A stretch of 64,000 nucleotides of DNA from Candidatus Nitrotoga sp. 1052. Its GTDB lineage: Bacteria > Pseudomonadota > Gammaproteobacteria > Burkholderiales > Gallionellaceae. Shown here piece after piece: positions 9,038-17,059 of the stretch. The position numbers and the translations under genes are program-made. The stretch spans positions 1-64,000 of the forward strand of contig NZ_CAKMHQ010000030.1 of NCBI RefSeq assembly GCF_927312905.1, written 5' to 3'. Position 1 is the stretch's first letter; each line of letters begins with the position of its first letter. The notes under the pieces are model-generated. The model was given only the letters and a program-made list of their open reading frames with translations. It was not told where the DNA came from and did not search any database.

Positions 9038-9376
9038 ATGAAAACGCAAAAGACACATGCCGCCTCGGTCTCGCATGAGGAATGGGTGCTCGATGCCTTG
9101 CGCTCAGACCCTGAATTTGCGGTCGAATATCTCAAGCAGGCCATGTCGGAAATGAACGAGCCGGACGGTCGAGGTGCTGCGCTGTTGGCTTTGCGCCAGA
9201 TTGCCGAATCCTGCGGCGGAATCGCCAAGGTTGCCGAAGCGGCGGGAGTCCAGCGCGAAAGCCTGTACCGTGCGCTATCGCCGAAGGGTAACCCGACCTT
9301 GAACACTTTGCTGGCGGTACTGAAGTCAGTCGGCATGAGGCTTTCCGTCGAGCCGGAAGATAAAGCGCACGCGTGA
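9038..9376 (+). CDS. HigA-like (Xre/HTH) addiction-module antidote, orphan
   Basis: 112-residue helix-turn-helix protein. The segment GGIAKVAEAAGVQRESLYRALSPKGNPTLNTLLAVLKSVGMRLSVEP is the typical HTH of HigA-type antidotes paired with phage-type HigB/RelE toxins. ATG 9038 has GGAGGA eight bases upstream. No toxin gene is adjacent: the upstream 140 bases hold intron debris and the downstream sequence is a transporter tail. It is either an orphan antitoxin or a regulator. Confidence 0.8.
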   Translation: MKTQKTHAASVSHEEWVLDALRSDPEFAVEYLKQAMSEMNEPDGRGAALLALRQIAESCGGIAKVAEAAGVQRESLYRALSPKGNPTLNTLLAVLKSVGMRLSVEPEDKAHA

Positions 9377-9440
9377 GCTGCTGGCGAAACAGGGCGCATA
9401 TGCGCAAATGTGGGCTCTACAGCAGCAAGAAGAAGTGTGA
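9375..9440 (+). pseudogene. C-terminal stub of an Atm1/HMT-type ABC transporter
   Basis: The 21 codons before the TGA at 9438-9440 read ELLAKQGAYAQMWALQQQEE and V, the usual tail of Atm1-like ABC exporters ('H.ELLA..G.YA.MW..QQ'). The frame overlaps the end of the antidote gene by two bases, and nothing of the transporter precedes it. So recombination joined the antidote to an old transporter tail, deleting the rest. Confidence 0.6.
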
Positions 9441-9489
9441 CCTAAAGCGTATTGCCCTTTGATTCATTAATAGCGCATGCATGGTTTGA

Positions 9490-9867
9490 TGAGGGAGGGC
9501 AGGCGAGAGACTGTTCTCTACTCTACCCGGACTTTATTTTGAGCCAATCCAGTTCCATCTTCAATCGGCCAATTTCTGAATACAGTCGTTCCGGACTGGA
9601 CGATGGATCGATGGGTTTCGGTCCCCGCTTGGCATCAAACAGACTTCCTGCCTGCGCTTGCAATTCCTTCTTCCACAAACCAACCTGTGTGGGATGCACC
9701 CCAAATTCCTGACCAATTTCATTCACCGTTTTGATGCCACGGATCCCTTCGATGGCCACCTTGGCCTTGAATTCACCACTGAAATTCTTACGCTTCGTTT
9801 CACTCACAACTCGCTCCTTTTTACAGCAGGCTACCATCTTAATTCACTGTCCGGAAAACGGGGTCCA
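9490..9867 (-). mobile_element. truncated IS3-family insertion sequence
   Basis: The outer end on the minus strand begins TGGACCCCGTTTTCCGGACA at 9867, a typical IS3-group terminal repeat. It contains orfA and then breaks off near 9490; orfB and the other end are missing. It is inserted in the first sulfatase fragment, which stops at the IS end. The inner boundary is approximate. Confidence 0.7.
9523..9807 (-). CDS. IS3-family transposase OrfA
   Basis: 94-residue OrfA with an N-terminal helix-turn-helix (KRKNFSGEFKAKVAIEGIRG, then VNEIGQEFGVHPTQVGLWKKEL) and a C-terminal leucine-zipper-like helix ending in SEIGRLKMELDWLK. The start GTG 9807 has AAGGAG eight bases upstream; an upstream in-frame ATG (9837) lies too near the IS end. 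The usual OrfB (DDE integrase) is absent, so the copy cannot transpose alone. Confidence 0.85.
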   Translation of the reverse strand: MSETKRKNFSGEFKAKVAIEGIRGIKTVNEIGQEFGVHPTQVGLWKKELQAQAGSLFDAKRGPKPIDPSSSPERLYSEIGRLKMELDWLKIKSG

Positions 9868-9872
9868 CTATA

Positions 9873-10181
9873 TTTGCCCATCGGTTGGGTCAGCGGCACG
9901 CCTCCGAGATAATAAATTGCCGGCAGCATCAGTCGCCCCAACCGGTTGTGGGTAAACAGCGACAAAAAAAGGCGTAAATCCTTAGGCCCCTGCCGGATCA
10001 GATATTTTAGGTTCCACTAGTCTTCCGGCAGGTCGGTGTAATCGAAGCCGAAGGAGAATTTGCCCATGTCGCCGCCGCACCAATCGGAGATTGCAGCGGT
10101 GCGGTAGCCCTGTGCCTTGAGAAGATGGGGCAGTGCACCGACTTTCAGCCGGTAAGCCAGCGATTCTTTAGGGATACCATG
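9873..10181 (-). pseudogene. sulfatase fragment, N-terminal half
   Basis: On the minus strand from about 10181 the frame reads HGIPKESLAYRLKVGALPHLL, then KAQGYRTAAISDWCGGDMGKF and GFDYTDLPED, like the substrate-side part of alkaline-phosphatase-superfamily sulfatases. A TAG (10017-10019) interrupts it, after which the same frame continues (WNLKYLIRQGPKDLRLFLSL, FTHNRLGRLMLPAIYYLGG) up to the IS3 end. Another in-frame TAA lies just upstream of the called boundary. A second fragment with the matching C-terminal half is at 12258-13109. Confidence 0.65.
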
Positions 10182-10249
10182 AACAAATTATTCACGTACA
10201 CGCGAGAATCCAGTAATTCATACAACCACTGGACTTGTTCATGCCTTGC

Positions 10250-11374
10250 TTAGCAATTTGCAAAGCTCAATAATAGCGTTTCAAATTCGTGTACAGGATG
10301 GGTAGTAAAGTTCTGCTCCACCTGGTTGCGGCCCGCTTCGCCGAGGCGGGCGCGCAGAGCTGGATCAGCGATGAGTTGCGCCACCCGCGCGGCGAGTTCA
10401 CCCACATCCCCCGGTTCCACGAGAAAACCGTTCACTCCATCTTCCACCACCTCGGGGATGCCGCCCACCCGTGTAGCCACCAACGGCTTGCGGCAGGCAC
10501 CGGCCTCCAGGTTGATCAGCCCCAGAGGCTCCTGCCAGCGTGACGGCACCACCACAATGTCTGCTGTGTGATAGACGTTTTCCACTTCTTTCACATAGCC
10601 GACGTAGCGGATACGGGCATCACCGCCCGCCATCTGTGCCAGATCCTCCGGTGTGTAGGAGCCGGGGAATGCCGCCGGGTCGCGGCACTCTCCTGCGATG
10701 ATGAAGCGGGCGTGAATCTCTGGGATGTGCTTGGCCATAAGAATGAAATCTTGCACGCCCTTGATGTCCCGAATCTGACCCAGGAATGCGACGACCACCG
10801 CACCGGGAGGCACCCCCCATTCGGCCCGCAAGTCCTTGCCTGTCTCAAACCGCGCGAGTTGGACAGGGTTGTAGACGACTTCCTTCGGCAAGGTCTTCGG
10901 AACCGAATTTTCCGCCACGTAGCGAGATACGCAGATTGCAGATCGGCAGCGTCCCATGAATGAACCTTCTTGCTGGTTTACCACGTGAAAGTGCACCAGC
11001 ACGGGAATCCGTAGCAACAGGGCCGCTAGCACCTCGGCAGGGCGCCAGAAACGATGATTGACGTGGAGCGCGGCGATGCGTTCACGCCGCAAGAGGCGAA
11101 GGGCTCTGAACAGGGCCTTTACATAGGTCACTTTATTCTCGGGCTCGGTGGCCGAACCCCAAACCAGGCAACAAATTCCGCGCGCTTCCAGCTCTGCCTT
11201 TATTGGCCCCTCGCCCGACAATAGCACCAAGGGTTCCACGCGGGTGAGATCTATCGTGCGCAGAGTCGTGTAGAGCACGCGGCTCGCGCCGCCCCAGTCG
11301 GCAGCGCTGCCGGTAAGGAAACAGATACGTGGGCGTGTTTTCAAGCGTGTTTTCAATTCTATTTTAAAGGTCAA
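10250..11374 (-). CDS. GT4-family glycosyltransferase
   Basis: 374-residue GT-B fold glycosyltransferase. The N-terminal domain begins with ICFLTGSAADWGGASRVLYT (acceptor side). The C-terminal domain has FLGQIRDIKGVQDFI, the donor-site RYVGYVKEVENVYHTADIVV and the signature PSRWQEPLGLINLEAGACRKPLV with the E(x7)E motif, then VATRVGGIPEVVEDGVNGFLV. It is predicted to transfer a nucleotide-activated sugar to a surface polysaccharide or lipid. It follows a methyltransferase gene in the same direction; an inverted repeat sits between them. The sugar and acceptor are unknown. Confidence 0.85.
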   Translation of the reverse strand: MTFKIELKTRLKTRPRICFLTGSAADWGGASRVLYTTLRTIDLTRVEPLVLLSGEGPIKAELEARGICCLVWGSATEPENKVTYVKALFRALRLLRRERIAALHVNHRFWRPAEVLAALLLRIPVLVHFHVVNQQEGSFMGRCRSAICVSRYVAENSVPKTLPKEVVYNPVQLARFETGKDLRAEWGVPPGAVVVAFLGQIRDIKGVQDFILMAKHIPEIHARFIIAGECRDPAAFPGSYTPEDLAQMAGGDARIRYVGYVKEVENVYHTADIVVVPSRWQEPLGLINLEAGACRKPLVATRVGGIPEVVEDGVNGFLVEPGDVGELAARVAQLIADPALRARLGEAGRNQVEQNFTTHPVHEFETLLLSFANC

Positions 11375-11380
11375 ATAACT

Positions 11381-11456
11381 CGGTAGGAGCGTGATTTATC
11401 GCGCCCTGATCTATATCATCCTAGAAAAAGGGGCGCGATGAATCTCGCCCCTACGG
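11381..11456. repeat. dispersed inverted repeat between glycosyltransferase and methyltransferase genes
   Basis: Imperfect arms of about 26 bases: CGGTAGGAGCGTGATTTATC onward (11381-11406) against the complement at 11430-11456, which includes GGGGCGCGATGAATCTCGCC. About 23 bases of A/T-rich loop lie between. The sequence type (GTAGGGGCGAGATTCATCGC) is a widespread intergenic repeat in bacteria. Confidence 0.75.
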
Positions 11457-11523
11457 TACTTCACTACTGATCGGGAAATGGAATCAGCTCAGCACGCACT
11501 CTCCAAGCCGCTGCTATGCGGTG

Positions 11524-12234
11524 TCATTGTTTGATCACGAAATATTTCCAACTGCATTTTTCGTGCGCCTGTGGTTTCTCGTGCTTATCGCGGAAAAATT
11601 CGTCGATGGCTTTGCGGGCACCCGGCCAGCGGGTGTCGCCGTATTCGTCGAACATAATGACGCCGCCAGGCTGGACCTTGTCATAGAGGGTTTCCAAAGA
11701 GAGCTTGTAGGATTCGTAAAGGTCGCAGTCGAGATGCAGCAAGGCAATTCGGCCCTCGTAATTGGGCAGACTCTTGTCGAACCAGCCTTTTATAAGGTGT
11801 ATGCGTTCGCGGATCACCTCTTCGCCCAGACGTCCGTCGCGCAACACTTTGAGCACGGTGTCGGGCGGGTTGGCCCAAAACCCCTTGCCATTGATTGGCG
11901 TGGTCTCGTCTTTCTCGACTGGATCGGGAAACCCCTCGAAGGAATCGAAGCCATAGTATGTCCGTGGTGTTCCGATATAGTCACTGATCAAGGTAAACAG
12001 CAAAGCCCCGTGCCCGATTGAAACGCCGCATTCGACGATATCCCCCTCCACTTTTTGCACCTTGTCTACCATGTTCTTGAAGTAAAAGTAGCGATCCAGT
12101 GCGCCGCGATAGATGCGTGGCAGAAAGGGTGAGTGGTTGTAGTCAGCGGGTATGCTTTCCTCTAGAGGATCGATTTTCTCGATTTTGTAGCCCAAGGCGC
12201 GCAGAGTTCGCTTGATGGCAGATTTGAACGGCAT
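11524..12234 (-). CDS. TylF/MycF-type S-adenosylmethionine O-methyltransferase
   Basis: 236-residue methyltransferase of the TylF/macrocin-O-methyltransferase family, which methylates sugar hydroxyls. Visible are the SAM-binding VEGDIVECGVSIGHGALL (the E.GV..G motif near 64-77), TYYGFDSFEGFPDP with the ribose-binding acid, the metal-ligand-like LLHLDCDLYESYKLSLETLYDKVQPGGVIMFDEYGD near 165-200, and a basic N-terminus. It is co-directional with the glycosyltransferase and with sulfatase remains, so it probably decorates a surface glycan. Confidence 0.85.
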   Translation of the reverse strand: MPFKSAIKRTLRALGYKIEKIDPLEESIPADYNHSPFLPRIYRGALDRYFYFKNMVDKVQKVEGDIVECGVSIGHGALLFTLISDYIGTPRTYYGFDSFEGFPDPVEKDETTPINGKGFWANPPDTVLKVLRDGRLGEEVIRERIHLIKGWFDKSLPNYEGRIALLHLDCDLYESYKLSLETLYDKVQPGGVIMFDEYGDTRWPGARKAIDEFFRDKHEKPQAHEKCSWKYFVIKQ

Positions 12235-12257
12235 TTGGATTTTTCTTTGTCAAAAAT

Positions 12258-13109
12258 TCAAGGATTGGGTTGTGTGTCAGGCATGCGGTCGATCCACAGA
12301 CGCAAGTTCTGCCAAAGCGTGGCGGCAATATCTGCATGTTGATCGATCAGATTTTGTTTGCACATGGGGTCTGCCACGACATCGAAAAGTTGTAGTATAT
12401 GGCCATTGATGAGCGGTTGGTAGGTGAGTTTCCAGTGGCCCCTGCGGATCATGCGATCCTTAGCGTCCATGATGCACATCGTATATTCCGGTTTGATTGA
12501 CATGGTGCCACTGGCCCGATCCGGTACTCCCATCAGCTCCAGCAAGTCGGGATAACGCAGATGCTTCTCCGGCAAGCCAGGAATATTAGCGACCCAAATC
12601 CCGGTCTCATTGAAAGCGTCGAGTTGCGGGCAGTGCTGGTGCTGCTCAAAACAGCTAGCCAGTGATACCTCATCCATGCTGGTAACGGGGTTTGCACCAA
12701 CCAGTTTCAACAGTGTGGGTGCAAGGTCGATGCTGCGAACCACCTGATCGACTATTCCGCAGACATGTTTGCGTGGGTCACGAATCAAGAGCGGAATGCG
12801 CGAACTGAAATCACCGACCGCAGAATTACCCTGGCCCCAAGTGTCATGTTCAAAAAATTCCATGCCATGGTCGGAATAGATAACGACAATAGTATTGCCC
12901 GCCAGCCCACTGACGTTGAGGTGGCGCAGCATCTTGCCTATCTCATCATCAAATTCGGCCACGCAGCCGTCGTATAAATCAATGATTTGATCGAGGTCAA
13001 ATTATTCTTTGGGTGCGCCCTGTTGACGAATGATCTCGAATGGATCAGTCAATCGTGCTATGGCGAACTTGGATTCACCGTTATAGGCCGGCTCGGCAAA
13101 GCCCAGTAG
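12258..13109 (-). pseudogene. sulfatase fragment, C-terminal half, with in-frame stop
   Basis: From about 13109 the minus strand reads LGFAEPAYNGESKFAIARL, then DPFEIIRQQGAPKE, a TAA (13002-13004), and in the same frame FDLDQIIDLYDGCVAEFDDE. After that 234 residues run open from GTG 12962, with IYSDHGMEFFEHDTWGQGN (metal-binding DHG of the sulfatase superfamily). The catalytic Cys/Ser region and N-terminal half are missing. The 5' end runs into a REP-like hairpin. The open C-terminal part could be translated but would lack the active site. It precedes the methyltransferase by 23 bases. Confidence 0.7.
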
Positions 13110-13136
13110 GTTGGGCTGAATGAAATGAAGCCCAAC
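13110..13136. repeat. REP-like hairpin repeat, copy 2
   Basis: Arms GTTGGGCT (13110-13117) and AGCCCAAC (13129-13136). It matches the copy at 7990 apart from one loop base and shares the ATCTCAC flank. It lies exactly where the sulfatase fragment begins. Confidence 0.8.
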
Positions 13137-13281
13137 ATCTCACTCTCGCTCCAACTCTGCCAAGTCGCCTTGGCTGCAATAGTAGTACAGGCTTGGAATT
13201 TGCCGACTAGTTGAAGCTGTAATCTACAGGACAGCACGATCTTCGTGAATATCAAAGCATGTCGGAGTTTACCAACGCTGT

Positions 13282-14394
13282 TCATACCAGCCTGCGCCCT
13301 GCCAGTAACTCCTGCAAGAGTTTGCGCACCGGCGTAGGGATTGCAGTTTGCAACGCATCATCCACATCCAGCCACACCATACCCGGTTCCTGAATTTGTT
13401 TGGGTTTGTTAATTACCTGCAATAGTAGGGGTGTGATATGCAGCTTGAAATGGGTGAAAGTATGCGTGAATGTTGATAGTGCAAGCGTGTGTATTGTTTC
13501 CGTGCCAAACTGCTGAAGGCAGTAGGCATTCGCATCTTCAACCTTACTTAGAAGTCGCGGATCCACTTGCGGCGGGCACCATAAGCCACCCCAGATGCCG
13601 CTCCCCGGGCGCTTTTCCAGCAGGATATCGGGGCCATTGAGTAGCAAAAGAAAAGTGCTATGTCTTTCCGGCAGCACTTTGCGTGGGCGTGGCGTGGGCA
13701 GTTGCGCGACCCGTTCGTTTTGATATGCCGCGCAATCTGCTTGCAGCGGACAGATGGGGCATTGTGGTTTGCTGCGCGTGCAGACCAGCGCGCCCAGATC
13801 CATCAAGCCTTGTGTATAGACCGCGACATCACGCTTTGGCAGCAATGCTTCGGCTTGTTGCCAGAGTTGAGCTTCAGTCTTTTTTTCGCCAGTGTAACCC
13901 TCAATGGCATGGTAGCGCGCCAGTAAACGTTTGACGTTGCCATCGAGAATCGCGCGCCGTTCATGGAACGCGAATGCGCTGATGGCTGCGGCGGTGGAGC
14001 GGCCGATGCCGGGAAGAGCAAGGATGTCTTCAAAATGCTGAGGAAACTTTCCCCCATGCCGTTGCATGATGAGTTGCGCTGCGCGGTGCAGGTTGCGCGC
14101 ACGCCAGTAGTAGCCTAGGCCGCTCCAGTGCGCCAATACTGCATCTTCGCTGTCGGCGGCGAGAGCTGCGATAGTGGGAAAGCGTGCCACGAAGCGGAGG
14201 TAATAGGGGATAACGGTGACGACCTGGGTTTGTTGCAGCATTATTTCTGACAGCCATACGCGATAAACATCCGCGCCCTGCCACGGTAAACCATGCCGAC
14301 CATGTTGTTGCTGCCAGTCTATGATGCGATGAGCAAATAATTCTAAGCGCGGCTTATTTCGATTCTTGATCAAGGCATAAGCCCTCTCTCGCAT
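13282..14394 (-). CDS. mutY: adenine DNA glycosylase MutY
   Basis: 370-residue base-excision repair enzyme that removes adenine mispaired with 8-oxoguanine. The catalytic Glu50 lies in WLSEIMLQQTQV, the helix-hairpin-helix LPGIGRSTAAAI is at about 128-138, catalytic Asp151 is in ILDGNVKRLLARY, and the [4Fe-4S] ligands are Cys205, 212, 215 and 221 (CX6CX2CX5C). The C-terminal third is the NUDIX-like 8-oxoG recognition domain. The ATG at 14394 falls inside a hairpin; a nearby in-frame TTG could be the true start, as the first 14 residues exceed the family. Confidence 0.95.
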   Translation of the reverse strand: MRERAYALIKNRNKPRLELFAHRIIDWQQQHGRHGLPWQGADVYRVWLSEIMLQQTQVVTVIPYYLRFVARFPTIAALAADSEDAVLAHWSGLGYYWRARNLHRAAQLIMQRHGGKFPQHFEDILALPGIGRSTAAAISAFAFHERRAILDGNVKRLLARYHAIEGYTGEKKTEAQLWQQAEALLPKRDVAVYTQGLMDLGALVCTRSKPQCPICPLQADCAAYQNERVAQLPTPRPRKVLPERHSTFLLLLNGPDILLEKRPGSGIWGGLWCPPQVDPRLLSKVEDANAYCLQQFGTETIHTLALSTFTHTFTHFKLHITPLLLQVINKPKQIQEPGMVWLDVDDALQTAIPTPVRKLLQELLAGRRLV

Positions 14395-14413
14395 CGCAGA
14401 CGGAAGAGAGGGC
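14381..14413. promoter_or_regulatory. hairpin spanning the mutY start codon
   Basis: Arms GCCCTCTCT (14381-14389) and AGAGAGGGC (14405-14413) are exact complements and enclose the proposed mutY ATG (14392-14394). It lacks a T tract. It could be a terminator stem for the upstream AsmA-like gene or could occlude translation; role unclear. Confidence 0.45.
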
Positions 14414-14445
14414 GAGGGAACGTTTTACAGGCTATGAGCATGGAA

Positions 14446-16674
14446 TTATTTGAAGAGCCCTTTTAGCTTGTCCTGGAGCTGATCCTGCAGCTTGGTTTTA
14501 ATTCTTTCCTTCTGGGCTTCGATTTTTTGCTTGGCAACATCTGACACCATCGCGCCAAAGTCCAACGTGTATTTCAAGTTGTTAAACGGCCCGCTTAAAC
14601 GCACCGGGACAGTGATGCCGCCAACGATGTCTTTGCCGCCCTGGCCTTTCAGCGTTTTCGCCAGTGTGGCATTAGCCAGATAATTGATGGTGTCGTTGCC
14701 AATGTTGATATCTCCATTGCCTGACAGACGTAGCAGCGGCGATTTTATCAAGAGGTCATCGTTGTGTGCCACACCGTTGTTAACTTTGAAGCTGGCTTTG
14801 AGTTCGCTGAAGTCCGTTTTTTCGGCCTTGTTAACGGATTGGGTTTGTGCCGTTGCACCTTTTATGCTCAGCATGCCCTGCGCGTCGCGCAGGGTTTTGG
14901 CAATGTTGATGCCTTTGATCGCACCATCCGTCAGGTTTAGTGACATGTTGCCGTTGAGTGCCTTCTTAAGCGCACTGATGGTGTTGCCATGGGCGGCTAG
15001 ATTAAGCGCGACATTGCCCTTGCCTTCCAATGTGTCGAAGTTGGCAGCATCCTTGAGCAATGGCGCGATATTGATGCCACTCAGATTCTGGTTTATAGCG
15101 ATGTGAGGCGTAGTCTGCGCATTTACTTTCAGGCTGCCTTTCATGCTGCCCTGATACAGATTGGTAGATAGTGGGCTGATTGTTATCAAGCCGTTATGTG
15201 CTTTCACGTCGAGGCGTACTTGTGAAAGTTTCACATTGGCGATTTTAAGCGCTCCGATGCGTAATCCGCCTTCAAGATTAAGTTTTTTCAGAGCAGCCAA
15301 ATCAAGTGGCTGCTCCGCCGGGGCAGGTTTCTTGGCAACGCTTGCTGCCTCCTTCGGCAGATATAAATCAGCATCAAACTGGTCTACATCTATGTCGAAG
15401 CGTATGGCTGGATCTTGAAAACCATTGACTGCCACCTTGGCTTTAACCTGGCTTTGTAGCAGCCCACCCACGAGGTTGGCCTGAACGCTCTGGCGGCCGC
15501 CATCTATTTGCACACTACCCTTCATTTCGCCGCTGACTGAATTATTCGGCAGCTTGTTACCAGTTGCATTTACTGCGAGGGTCAGATTGGAAAGGTTGAG
15601 CTGCTGCTGTTCGATATTGCCAGTTACAGGCGAGCCGAGCTTTATCTTAAATGCCTGTTCGGGTTGCTTCATATCCAGCTCTAACGCAAGTGCGCTGCTC
15701 TTGAAGGATTGAGGATTGCCGGCCAAATCAAGCAGAGCAAGACTGGCCACGATGTTGCCGAATGCACTATCCAACTTGACGTTTAATGTTAGCTTGTCGC
15801 CAGTGAAGTTATTCTTAACCAGATTTAATGCAGGCGCATCCAGTTTGGCATCGAAGTTATTTTTGCCTTGCACGCCAGTGGCCGTAACCGCTAACTTTTT
15901 CGTGGAAAATTCTTGCGTGTCAAAATTCGCGCTGATATTGCCGTTAGCCAAAACTGACAGATTACTGATGTCGAGTGCTGCGCCCTTGGCCTGCAACTCC
16001 AGCCCTTCCATTTGAAATAGTTGTTTTTTTAGATCGAAAGTGAATGTGGTTTTCATTTGTGCAGCTATGTCCAGCTTGGGTTTGCTGGATTGAATTACTG
16101 CAGCAAAATCAATTTTGCCCGGCACACCGTTGGCAATACGTCCGGTATTAAGGTTGAAGCCTTTCAGCACATATTGCGCACCCTTGGTTTCATCCAGGTA
16201 GGTCAGCTCTGAGTCTTCCACGCGCACTGAGGCTATGTCGAATTCAAGCGGCTTTTTTTCTTCGTCAGTCTCTTTTTTGCTCAACAGGTCATCAATGTTG
16301 GTCTTGCCGTTCTTGAATTTCACCAGAGTCGCCTTCAGGCCACTGATCGAAACTTCGTCCACAACCACTTGACTGGATAGTAGCGGCAACACCGCCAGCG
16401 AGACGCGCGCACTGTCAATGTACATAAATTCTTTGTCGTTCTGAAATTCAGATAATGATACCTTGCCAATATCGGCGCCTATGCTGGGGAAGAAAACCAG
16501 TTTGATATCGCCATCCAGCTTGAGAGTACGTTGCTGCTTATCTTTTACCAGCTTGATGATCTGGGTTTTGTAATCGTTGGGGTTAAATGTGGCAGCGATA
16601 TAAATTACACCGGCAATCGCAATGGCGACCACCACAACCACTGACCATAAACTATATTTTAGAAATTTTTTCAT
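14446..16674 (-). CDS. AsmA-family protein (TamB/AsmA-like lipid-transport repeat protein)
   Basis: 742-residue envelope protein. A single N-terminal membrane anchor (MKKFLKYSLWSVVVVVAIAI) is followed by a periplasmic beta-rich region: the AsmA N-terminal domain (FNPNDYKTQIIKLVKDKQQRTLKLDGDIKLVFFPSIGADIG here given in part), and repeated 'L.G.......' strands, ending in the AsmA_2 segment (DGAIKGINIAKTLRDAQ near 620). The last 35 residues are a charged amphipathic helix. AsmA-like proteins bridge the envelope and move phospholipid. Starts at 16674 or 16683 are both possible; a long upstream frame is not supported. It precedes mutY by about 50 bases. Confidence 0.85.
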   Translation of the reverse strand: MKKFLKYSLWSVVVVVAIAIAGVIYIAATFNPNDYKTQIIKLVKDKQQRTLKLDGDIKLVFFPSIGADIGKVSLSEFQNDKEFMYIDSARVSLAVLPLLSSQVVVDEVSISGLKATLVKFKNGKTNIDDLLSKKETDEEKKPLEFDIASVRVEDSELTYLDETKGAQYVLKGFNLNTGRIANGVPGKIDFAAVIQSSKPKLDIAAQMKTTFTFDLKKQLFQMEGLELQAKGAALDISNLSVLANGNISANFDTQEFSTKKLAVTATGVQGKNNFDAKLDAPALNLVKNNFTGDKLTLNVKLDSAFGNIVASLALLDLAGNPQSFKSSALALELDMKQPEQAFKIKLGSPVTGNIEQQQLNLSNLTLAVNATGNKLPNNSVSGEMKGSVQIDGGRQSVQANLVGGLLQSQVKAKVAVNGFQDPAIRFDIDVDQFDADLYLPKEAASVAKKPAPAEQPLDLAALKKLNLEGGLRIGALKIANVKLSQVRLDVKAHNGLITISPLSTNLYQGSMKGSLKVNAQTTPHIAINQNLSGINIAPLLKDAANFDTLEGKGNVALNLAAHGNTISALKKALNGNMSLNLTDGAIKGINIAKTLRDAQGMLSIKGATAQTQSVNKAEKTDFSELKASFKVNNGVAHNDDLLIKSPLLRLSGNGDINIGNDTINYLANATLAKTLKGQGGKDIVGGITVPVRLSGPFNNLKYTLDFGAMVSDVAKQKIEAQKERIKTKLQDQLQDKLKGLFK

Positions 16675-16930
16675 ATTGCCCATTGCTGAAACATTGGCAG
16701 CAATTATAGACCAAGTGCAAAATAGTCGACCACCTTCACACCATTCAGCCCAGGAAAAGCACTGGCAGGCGCCAGTCATGCAGCCCATGCACAACCATAT
16801 CTTGCATGCCATGTCACTGACTGGCGGAAATTCGCAAAACTGCATGCACTGCAGATCAGTGAGGATAGATGAAAACCCGTTCTCTACGGCAACATTTTTA
16901 TAATCAGTTGGTTAGAGAACAATCTTGATT

Positions 16931-16956
16931 GTTATAAATGTTTAATAAGTTATAAC
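16931..16956. promoter_or_regulatory. inverted repeat in the ferritin-like gene promoter region, candidate operator
   Basis: GTTATAA (16931-16937) and TTATAAC (16950-16956) with a 12-base spacer. It lies 104-129 bases before the ferritin-like start codon. Weak evidence as an operator; AT-rich dyads of this size arise by chance. Confidence 0.3.
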
Positions 16957-16998
16957 ATAAACATATGTTGTATATATTTCATTGTTCACGTAAGATGC

Positions 16999-17029
16999 GT
17001 TTGGTTCGTTATTAATTAACGAACCAAAC
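16999..17029. promoter_or_regulatory. 13-5-13 perfect palindrome upstream of the ferritin-like gene
   Basis: GTTTGGTTCGTTA (16999-17011), spacer TTAAT, TAACGAACCAAAC (17017-17029). The arms are exact complements, with no T tract after it, and it ends 31 bases before the start codon. It is either a regulator-binding site or a 5' RNA hairpin. The linked Fe-S regulator gene at 18261 is a candidate partner by inference. Confidence 0.6.
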
Positions 17030-17059
17030 TTAATTGGCCACTAAACTTAGGAGACAACT

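Noticed and set aside
9452-9712. Forward open frame WFDEGGQARDCSLLYP in the IS3 remnant
   Set aside because: It looked like a maturase or transposase tail at first, but most of it is the antisense of orfA and I could not place it in any family.
13058-13285. 75-codon open frame on the minus strand
   Set aside because: It covers the REP hairpin and runs into the sulfatase fragment in another frame; no family resemblance.
14381-14413. Strong terminator for the AsmA-like gene
   Set aside because: The stem is real but has no T tract and covers the mutY start, so termination is not supported.
16675-16845. N-terminal extension of the AsmA-like protein
   Set aside because: The extra 57 residues have many cysteines and tryptophans, no family match, and would place a second hydrophilic region before the membrane anchor.
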